Shown here: one piece after another, positions 58,598-64,000 of the stretch
How positions within the stretch are numbered: the first letter of the stretch is position 1
How the letters are laid out: each line of letters begins with the position of its first letter
NCBI GenBank assembly: GCA_035651595.1
Contig: DASRFJ010000087.1
Coordinates: 1 to 64,000, forward strand
Reading direction: 5' to 3'
DNA: 64,000 nucleotides
Origin: JAFARZ01 sp035651595
Lineage (GTDB): Bacteria; Actinomycetota; Actinomycetes; Streptosporangiales; Streptosporangiaceae
Notes under the pieces: generated by a model
What the model saw: the letters and a program-made list of their open reading frames with translations, nothing else
Told to the model about the DNA's origin: nothing
Databases searched by the model: none
Program-made: the position numbers and the translations under genes

Positions 58598-59353
58598 ATG
58601 CAGGCTGACATTAAGGGCACGACGATGCCCATCCTCGAGATCACGCTGCAGCCGGGGGAAGAGGTCATCTCCACTCACGGTGAGCTGTCCTGGATGACGC
58701 AGAACATCCAGATGTCGCAGACCACGAACACTGGCGGCCGCGGCGGCCTGATGGCGGGCCTCAAGCGCGTGATGGGCGGGGGCGGCCTGTTCCTCACCAG
58801 GTACCAGGCGGCCGGCGGCACCGGCATGGTCGCGTTCGCCGCCAAGGTGCCCGGCCACATTATGCCGGTCGACATCAACGCGAACCAGACGTTCTTCGTG
58901 CATCGCCACGGCTGGCTGTGCGGCACCGGCGGCATCACGCCGAGCATCGGCCTCCAGCAGACGTTCCGCGGCGGCATGTGGGGCGGCGACGGCTTCATCC
59001 TGCAAAAGCTCGACGGCCAGGGCCGCGCCTGGATCGAGTTGTCCGGCGAGCTCGTCCATTACACGCTTCAGCCGGGCCAGACGCTGCTGGTGCATCCGGG
59101 GCACGTGGGGATGTTCGAGGGCAGTGTCCAGTTCACCATGACGCGGGTACCCGGCATCGCGAACATGGTGTTCGGCGCCGACGGATTCCAGCTGGTGGCG
59201 CTCACCGGGCCGGGCCAGGTCTGGCTCCAGTCGATGCCGTTGCCGCAGCTAGCGCACTCCCTCGCGCCGTACCTGGCTACGGAGAGTGCACCCCAGGCGG
59301 CCGAAGCAGGCGCCATCGGCGGCATCATCGGTAACATCATGCGCGGACAGTGA
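58598..59353 (+). CDS. AIM24 family protein (TIGR00266)
   Basis: A 251-aa protein of the AIM24/TIGR00266 beta-roll family. Blocks include LEITLQPGEEVISTHGELSW, GGGGLFLTRYQAAGGTGMVA, FFVHRHGWLCGTGGI, and TLLVHPGHVGMFEGSVQF. Bacterial members are uncharacterised; a yeast relative acts in mitochondrial membrane organisation. A TACCCT box lies 7 bases before the ATG, so it may be leaderless. It is divergent from the AdaA-AlkA gene with an 81-base gap. The C-terminus ends in a short Gly/Ile-rich helix. Confidence 0.92.
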   Translation: MQADIKGTTMPILEITLQPGEEVISTHGELSWMTQNIQMSQTTNTGGRGGLMAGLKRVMGGGGLFLTRYQAAGGTGMVAFAAKVPGHIMPVDINANQTFFVHRHGWLCGTGGITPSIGLQQTFRGGMWGGDGFILQKLDGQGRAWIELSGELVHYTLQPGQTLLVHPGHVGMFEGSVQFTMTRVPGIANMVFGADGFQLVALTGPGQVWLQSMPLPQLAHSLAPYLATESAPQAAEAGAIGGIIGNIMRGQ

Positions 59354-59643
59354 TATTTATCAGAACGACCTAGGCGCCACCTTCGCGGGCCGGTTACCGC
59401 CCGCAAGGTCGTCGCTTACCACCTGTGACCTGCACTTATAGTGCGCTGCCGGGTTGGTTGAGGGGCCCTATCGCGGGCGATATCTAACTATTACCCCGCA
59501 ACTCATTGCAATGGGTACCGTACACAGAGTTACACTACTAAAGGTAGCGAAAGAACTTCGCTCCGTTAGGAACAGAAGCGGCCTCGCGGCGTCACAAGCG
59601 ACGTGATCAGCCGCCGGCTCAGCGAAGAGTTTGAGGTGTAACC
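59354..59643 (+). promoter_or_regulatory. AT-richer promoter/leader of the 73-aa gene
   Basis: The 290-base gap is AT-richer than its surroundings around 59480-59580, with several TAACTA, TTACAC and TACTAAA stretches that could serve as -10 boxes. A GAGGTG site at about 59631-59636 precedes the GTG at 59644. A long leader of 60 to 150 bases is likely. I found no defined riboswitch. Confidence 0.4.
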
Positions 59644-59865
59644 GTGGCGATGAACCACCCCGACGACGGCGGCGACTACGCCCCCCTTCCTTCCCTCCCA
59701 TCACGTAGGCGCGGGGGTATCGGCCAGTCGGTTCGGCTCGAGGCGCGGCCCGAACTCCGGGACCGTGCGACGTACTACGACGCGCTACGGTTCGCAGCCC
59801 ACCGGCAGAGTCGTACGGCACCCGGAACATGGGCGCCACAAGCCCCCGACACGTGGACGTTCTGA
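59644..59865 (+). CDS. 73-aa protein of unknown function
   Basis: A small hydrophilic protein. The N-terminal half is Pro/Arg/Asp-rich and probably disordered. The C-terminal half reads RDRATYYDALRFAAHRQSRT and ends APDTWTF, an aromatic, helix-plus-tail composition that looks conserved rather than random. It has a GAGGTG site, a long AT-richer leader and its own terminator hairpin downstream (59931-59971), all signs of a real gene. I do not recognise the family. Confidence 0.6.
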   Translation: MAMNHPDDGGDYAPLPSLPSRRRGGIGQSVRLEARPELRDRATYYDALRFAAHRQSRTAPGTWAPQAPDTWTF

Positions 59866-59930
59866 CCCATCCGACCGGCGCCCGGCCTTTCCTCCCGTAA
59901 GACCGGGCCCGCACAGATTCCTAACCCCGC

Positions 59931-59971
59931 AAGAACGTGGATCGCAGCCTCCACCTGCGACCCACGTTCTT
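59931..59971. terminator. GAACGTGGATCG hairpin terminator, copy 2
   Basis: AAGAACGTGGATCGCAG (59931-59947) pairs with CTGCGACCCACGTTCTT (59955-59971) around a 7-base loop, with one A-C mismatch in 17. It lies between convergent genes and shares its outer arm with the hairpin at 5105-5152. Confidence 0.82.
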
Positions 59972-59972
59972 C

Positions 59973-60181
59973 GCTTTCCGGCACCCGCCCCCAGTACCGC
60001 ACCCCCGCACCCCCGCGCGCCCCGTCCGCCCGCAACCCGCCCGCCCCGGCACCTCGCCCCCGCCCGCCCCCGCGCCCAAGCACATATCCGGATATATCGG
60101 CGTATTTCAGGGCGCGGAGGATCGGGCCAGAATTATTGCGGACAGTTACCCCCCCGGATTGGGGGGGTAACTGTCCGCAAT
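59973..60181. repeat. Composite palindromic element, copy D
   Basis: A C-rich tract (about 59978-60078) is followed by an ATATCCGGATAT dyad (60084-60095) and, 39 bases on, a perfect 21-bp hairpin. Arms are 60135-60155 (beginning ATTGCGGACAGTTACCC) and 60161-60181, with a GGATT loop. It has the same order and orientation as copy A. It lies between convergent genes, just past the stop of the PHP gene. Confidence 0.87.
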
Positions 60182-60196
60182 CTTTGTCCGAGGTGC

Positions 60197-61021
60197 TTAC
60201 GCGAGGCGCCAGAAGTCGAACGGGTCGCGTCCGGGGGAGAAGCCGGCGGCTTCGGCGATGTCGACGGCCTGCTTGAACTTGTCGCCCACTCGCCACGGCT
60301 GGTGCGCATCGCTGCCGAACGACACCGCCCTGCCGCCGCAGTCCCGCCACCACCGCAGCAATCCGACCGAAGCCAGCGGGCTCTTCGTATTGAGCTCCAG
60401 CACCCGCTCGGTGCCGGCCAGCGCGCGCAGGACCTCGCGGTACTCCGGCTCGAACGCCTCCTCGCGATACGGCCCGGCCGAGCTTGGCCACATCCGTCGC
60501 GGGAAGTCCAGGTGGGCGAGCACCTGGAACATGTCGCTGCCGGTTATCAGGCGGGTCACTTCGGCGAAGTACCGCCGCATCACCTCGGCGGGGGAGAGCA
60601 GCCGGTACAGGTCCTCGGCCGAGGTCAGCCGCCCGTTCAGCGGGATCGCGTGCAGCGAGCCGAGCACCCGGTCGAGGCCCGACGACGTCACGACTCGCCG
60701 CGCGCTGGCTTCGAACAAGTGCGCCTCGCCAATCTCGGCGCCGGACAGTATTCGCAGGTCAGGATAGCGTTCCCGGCATTCGGCGACGGCCGCGAGATAG
60801 CCGGGGACGTCCAGCAATCGCATCCGGCCGTAGCGGTGCGGGTCCAGGCCCTCGGCGCCAACCCGGTCTCCGTCGATCCAGTCCGTGAAGTCCAGGTGGT
60901 CGGTAAACGCGACCGCGGGCAGGCCGAGTTCCAGCGCCCGCTCGCAGCTCCGCGCCATGGACGCGTCCGCGGAGGAATCCCATGACCACTCGGTGTGGAC
61001 GTGATTGTCCGGCGGCAGCAC
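60197..61021 (-). CDS. PHP domain phosphoesterase, histidinol-phosphatase type
   Basis: A 274-aa PHP protein. The metal motifs run in order: PDNHVHTEWSWDS, VAFTDHLDFTDW, SGAEIGEAHLFE, LAHLDFPRR, ELNTKSPL and FGSDAHQPWRVG. This is the HisK/HIS2-like branch, which removes phosphate from histidinol phosphate, but many members act on other phosphates. No histidine genes are nearby. The GTG start is 6 bases past the stop of the preceding disordered regulator and has no ribosome-binding site, so it depends on that gene for translation. Confidence 0.9.
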   Translation of the reverse strand: MLPPDNHVHTEWSWDSSADASMARSCERALELGLPAVAFTDHLDFTDWIDGDRVGAEGLDPHRYGRMRLLDVPGYLAAVAECRERYPDLRILSGAEIGEAHLFEASARRVVTSSGLDRVLGSLHAIPLNGRLTSAEDLYRLLSPAEVMRRYFAEVTRLITGSDMFQVLAHLDFPRRMWPSSAGPYREEAFEPEYREVLRALAGTERVLELNTKSPLASVGLLRWWRDCGGRAVSFGSDAHQPWRVGDKFKQAVDIAEAAGFSPGRDPFDFWRLA

Positions 61022-61027
61022 GTGCCG

Positions 61028-62425
61028 TTACCAGTCCGGCTGTCGCGTCTTGGCCGAGGTGATCACGTACACCTCACCCGGCGCGCCCGGTGGCGGCTGC
61101 TGCGGTGGCGACTGCGCCGGGGTTGCCTCGGAGGCTTCGGCCGGCTCGGGTGGCGCGTCGCCGTCCGCCTGCTTCTTGACCGCGTCGGCGGTGATCTTCT
61201 CCGCCAGCTTGTGCCAGCGGTCTTCCCACTCGGCAACGTCGCCATCGCAGGCACGCACGTACGCGATGGCAACCGGCAGCGTGGGCAGCCGGAGCCCGCC
61301 GGCCGCCGAGGCGAGGGTCTTCATCGTGTAATGCGAGCGCTCGGCCATCTCCTCGTAGTCGAGTTCGGCCTTGGCGCGCAGCGCGCGCAGGTCCCGGGCA
61401 AACGCCTCGAGGCCGTCCGGCGCGATCGCGGCGATCGGCTGTGGCGCGGTGGACTGGCTGCCTTCCGGCAGCGCGTTGTCGCGTTGCCGGATGACCTGCT
61501 CGTGAGCGGCTGGGGGATGTACCTGACCTGCCTGCGCGCCGCCCCGGTACTGACCGCCCTGCGGCCGCGGTCGCGGCCTGGGCCGAGGCCGCTGCTGCGG
61601 TCCGACGCGCTGGAAGCCTGCCGGGCCGGGACCATAGCCCGGCATCCCCTGACCTGGCCCCTGACCCTGTCCGGGAATTCTGGCCCCGGGCATGCCGGGG
61701 GCACCCGGTGCAGCCGCACCGGGCATGCCGGTACCCGGACGCGCGCCAGCACCCGGCCCAGGGCCGGCCGTCCGGTAGGCACCCGGTGGCACCGGATTGC
61801 GGAACAGCCGGTCGGCGCGCGGCGGTATCGGGCGGCCGTTGGACTCCAGGTACTGTCGCCCCGGTCCCCAGTCGGCTCCCGCGTTGAAGTCGTCGCTCCG
61901 CTGCCCGCCCGGGTAGCCAGGGCCGGGACTGGGCGTCCAGCGTGGTCGCGGGCCCGCGGCCGGCCGCGGGCCTGGGGTGCTCCCGTACCCCGGCCCTGGT
62001 CCCTGCCGTCCGGGCCGGTCGAAAGCCGAGCCGTCATAGCCAGGCATCGCTTGGCCCGGTCCCGCGGATCCTTGTGCCCGGCTTGCCGGGCCGCCGTTTG
62101 GAAATCTACTGCCTGAAGCCTGCCCGTTCGGGAACGGGCCGTTCGCCGGACTACCGAAGCCCGGCTGCCCGGCCTGCCGCGGCCGTCCCCGGCCAGGCCG
62201 GAATCTCGGCGGCCGCGGTGGCGCTTCACCGGGACGACGCAGCAACTGACCGTAGTCCTCGTCCGAGCCCGGGTACTGGCCTTCGCTTGGCTGGCCGCCA
62301 TCACCTGGATAGCCGCGTTCCCCGTTACCGTTCACGTCCCCAGTCCCAGGCCTGCCCCGCAGCCCCACACGGCGCCTAGCTTGGCCATACGCGTCGCGGC
62401 CACCACCGGTGTCGCCACGTTCCAC
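61028..62425 (-). CDS. XRE-like HTH protein with long disordered N-terminus
   Basis: A 465-aa protein. Residues 1 to about 315 are Gly/Pro/Arg/Gln-rich and disordered, with recurring PGM, PGQ and GPGPG motifs. Residues about 345-420 form a helix-turn-helix-like domain (FARDLRALRAKAELDYEEMA, ERSHYTMKTLASAAGG, LPTLPVAIAYVRACDGD, WEDRWHKLAEKI), the pattern of XRE-type regulators found in many actinomycetes. The C-terminus is Pro/Ala-rich. It is coupled to the PHP gene downstream. Long disordered tails on such proteins are common. The targets are unknown. The 62426-62687 gap upstream holds promoters for this and the divergent NfeD gene. Confidence 0.8.
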   Translation of the reverse strand: MERGDTGGGRDAYGQARRRVGLRGRPGTGDVNGNGERGYPGDGGQPSEGQYPGSDEDYGQLLRRPGEAPPRPPRFRPGRGRPRQAGQPGFGSPANGPFPNGQASGSRFPNGGPASRAQGSAGPGQAMPGYDGSAFDRPGRQGPGPGYGSTPGPRPAAGPRPRWTPSPGPGYPGGQRSDDFNAGADWGPGRQYLESNGRPIPPRADRLFRNPVPPGAYRTAGPGPGAGARPGTGMPGAAAPGAPGMPGARIPGQGQGPGQGMPGYGPGPAGFQRVGPQQRPRPRPRPRPQGGQYRGGAQAGQVHPPAAHEQVIRQRDNALPEGSQSTAPQPIAAIAPDGLEAFARDLRALRAKAELDYEEMAERSHYTMKTLASAAGGLRLPTLPVAIAYVRACDGDVAEWEDRWHKLAEKITADAVKKQADGDAPPEPAEASEATPAQSPPQQPPPGAPGEVYVITSAKTRQPDW

Positions 62426-62687
62426 CAGGTACCTCCTGGCCCCTGCTCGGCTAGACCGCGTGCGGCCCCTACCTCATGAGTGTAGGTCGGAGGAATTCCT
62501 GCACAGGGCCGAGATGGCTAATTGTCACAGTTTGAATAGATTCATATCCGCGTGGTCGGCGGAGTAGCTCTTGCCGATCACGCTGGGTAATTAAAGTGTA
62601 CCGACCTCCGGCGATCATGCGTGGTGATGCGAACGGGGTCTGGACGGGGTTACAGTCGAGTAAGGAAAATTGTTCCACGGAGCGGCC

Positions 62688-63119
62688 ATGGTGTCCTGGA
62701 TCGTGTGGCTGATCGTGGCGGCTGTTCTCGGCGTCGCCGAGCTTCTGACCACGACGCTTGCGTTCGGTCTCATCGCGGTCGCGGCTGTGGTCGCCGCTGT
62801 GGTCGGCGGATTCCACCTGGCGGTGCCCATCCAGCTCGCCGCGTTCGTGCTGGCGTCCGCCGCTGGCCTCGGCCTGGTCCGGCCCGTCGCGGTCAAGCAC
62901 GTCAAGCAGCCGCCCATGCTGCGTACCGGAACGGCCGCGCTCGTCGGCCGGTCCGCGATCGTCACCGAAGAGGTCACCGAGCACGGGGGCCGCGTGAAGA
63001 TCGACGGGGAGGAATGGAGTTCCCGCCCCTACGACGAGTCGCTGGTCATCCCGGTGGGCACCAAGGTCGACGTGATGCAGATCCGTGGTGCCACCGCTGT
63101 TGTTTATCCTCGGGAGTGA
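62688..63119 (+). CDS. NfeD family protein
   Basis: A 143-aa membrane protein of the short NfeD type. Three membrane helices (WIVWLIVAAVLGVAELLTT, FGLIAVAAVVAAVVGGF, IQLAAFVLASAAGLGLV) precede a C-terminal OB-fold NfeD domain (GTAALVGRSAIVTEEVTEHG, VKIDGEEWSSRPYDESLVIP, GTKVDVMQIRGATAVV). GGAG precedes the ATG at 62688. It ends 3 bases before a stomatin gene, the usual NfeD-stomatin pair of membrane microdomain proteins. Confidence 0.95.
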   Translation: MVSWIVWLIVAAVLGVAELLTTTLAFGLIAVAAVVAAVVGGFHLAVPIQLAAFVLASAAGLGLVRPVAVKHVKQPPMLRTGTAALVGRSAIVTEEVTEHGGRVKIDGEEWSSRPYDESLVIPVGTKVDVMQIRGATAVVYPRE

Positions 63120-63122
63120 GCC

Positions 63123-64000
63123 ATGGTTCTGGCTGAAGTCGTCCTCCTCGCCATACTGGCCCTGGTCGCGCTGATCGTCGTGATCACCGTGATCCGCTCG
63201 GTGCGCATCATCCCGCAGGCCCGCGCCCGCAACGTGGAGCGGTTCGGCCGCTACCACAAGACGCTGGAGCCGGGAATGAACTTCATCATCCCGTTCATCG
63301 ACCGGGTGAAGAAGGAGATCGACTTGCGCGAGCAGGTGGTCTCGTTCGACGGCCAGCCGGTGATCACCGAGGACAACCTCGTGGTGCTGATCAACACCGT
63401 GCTGTTCTTCCAGGTCACCGACCCGCGAGCCGCTGACTACGAGATCACCAACTACATCTTGGCGATCGAGCAGCTCACCGCCACCGTGCTGCGCAGCGTG
63501 ATCGGCACCATGGACCTGGAACAGACCCTGACGTCGCGCGACAAGATCAACAACGCGCTGCGCACCGTGCTCGACGACGCGTCCGGCAAGTGGGGCATCC
63601 GCGTTACCCGCGTGGAGATCAAGGCCATCGACCCGCCGAAGTCTGTCAAGGACGCCATGGAGAAGCAGATGCGCGCCGAGCGGGAGAAGCGCGCCGCGAT
63701 CCTGACCGCTGAGGGCGTTCGGCAGTCCAAGATCCTGACCGCCGAGGGCGAGAAGCAGAGCGCGATCCTCACCGCCGAAGGCGAGCGGCAGAGCGCGATC
63801 CTGCGTGCCGAGGGCCAGGCGAAGGCGATCTCCACGGTGTTCCAGGCGGTGCACGACAACGATCCCGACCCCAAGCTCCTCGCGTATCAGTACCTTCAGA
63901 CGCTGCCGCAGCTCGCGCAAGGAGCGGGCAACACATTCTGGGTCATTCCCAGCGAGGTGACCAGCGCGCTGAAGATGGTGACGAACGCGTTCAGCCCCGA
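63123..64000 (+). CDS. SPFH/stomatin family protein (partial, runs off the window)
   Basis: The first 292 codons of a slipin/stomatin. An N-terminal membrane helix (VVLLAILALVALIVVITVI) leads to the SPFH domain: RSVRIIPQARARNVERFGRY, LEPGMNFIIPFIDRV, VITEDNLVVLINTVLFFQV, and TSRDKINNALRTVLDD. A heptad-like coiled coil follows, with repeated ILTAEGxRQS units (about residues 195-235). The pairing with NfeD is typical; together they organise membrane domains and protease access. The C-terminus is outside the window. Confidence 0.95.
   Translation, partial: MVLAEVVLLAILALVALIVVITVIRSVRIIPQARARNVERFGRYHKTLEPGMNFIIPFIDRVKKEIDLREQVVSFDGQPVITEDNLVVLINTVLFFQVTDPRAADYEITNYILAIEQLTATVLRSVIGTMDLEQTLTSRDKINNALRTVLDDASGKWGIRVTRVEIKAIDPPKSVKDAMEKQMRAEREKRAAILTAEGVRQSKILTAEGEKQSAILTAEGERQSAILRAEGQAKAISTVFQAVHDNDPDPKLLAYQYLQTLPQLAQGAGNTFWVIPSEVTSALKMVTNAFSP

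Overview
The window is 64 kb of high-GC actinobacterial chromosome. Codon use is strongly G/C-ending, GTG starts are common, and the gene set is typical of filamentous or soil actinomycetes: a SARP regulator, a class III lanthipeptide synthetase, a mycothiol-type DinB-fold enzyme, a LigD-type polymerase and a disordered XRE protein. The family cannot be fixed from the sequence alone. Many genes have a TANNNT -10 box 6 to 9 bases before the start codon, so leaderless mRNAs look frequent.

Layout, left to right. 1-7.5 kb: the edge of an AbiTii-type defence gene, a PadR regulator with a small membrane protein, then two DHA2-family exporters, each divergent from its own TetR repressor with an inverted-repeat operator between them. 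7.4-14.2 kb: an extracellular polysaccharide locus with a UDP-GlcNAc 2-epimerase, a secreted DUF2334 deacetylase-like protein, a 52-aa membrane peptide, a family 2 glycosyltransferase and a lipoprotein glycosidase. The last three overlap and are probably translationally coupled. 14.4-25 kb: mixed accessory genes (Uma2 nuclease, an unknown overlapping gene pair, LigD polymerase, a P450 remnant, an S53 protease, an AraC/Fsr-type exporter pair, DUF2461, an SDR, a DUF1707 protein and an AbiEi-like antitoxin). 25.1-29.2 kb: a compact class III lanthipeptide locus (35-aa precursor, attenuator hairpin, LanKC, SARP). 29-39 kb: NUDIX, GNAT, DinB, LysE, the overlapping Hen1-Pnkp RNA repair pair, a phosphatase remnant, and a MerR/aldo-keto reductase operon. 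39-44 kb: a FUSC protein and an APC permease.

44-51 kb holds the conserved rpsO-pnp-pepR...dapB locus. In this strain a three-gene cassette lies between pepR and dapB: a PqqD-like/ThiF E1 enzyme, a 65-aa secreted-type peptide immediately upstream of it, and a divergent DUF6879 protein. This is the best candidate for an undescribed peptide-modification system. 51-64 kb: small membrane and stress genes, a degraded NUDIX gene, a large metallophosphoesterase, MntP, an Ogt and AdaA-AlkA alkylation repair pair, AIM24, a PHP phosphatase with a disordered XRE protein, and an NfeD-stomatin pair running off the right end.

The intergenic DNA carries several families of repeated structured elements. The most striking is a 21-bp-stem hairpin in four copies with a compensatory base-pair swap between two subtypes. 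It is usually joined to a TATCCGGATA palindrome and a C-rich tract, and one copy is in reverse orientation. Other families are a pair of about 155-bp repeats, a pair of GTGTGC/GCACAC hairpins in opposite orientation, a pair of GAACGTGGATCG hairpins at convergent gene ends, and a short TTGAGCCCACTAGA repeat. No rRNA, tRNA, CRISPR array or intact insertion sequence was seen.
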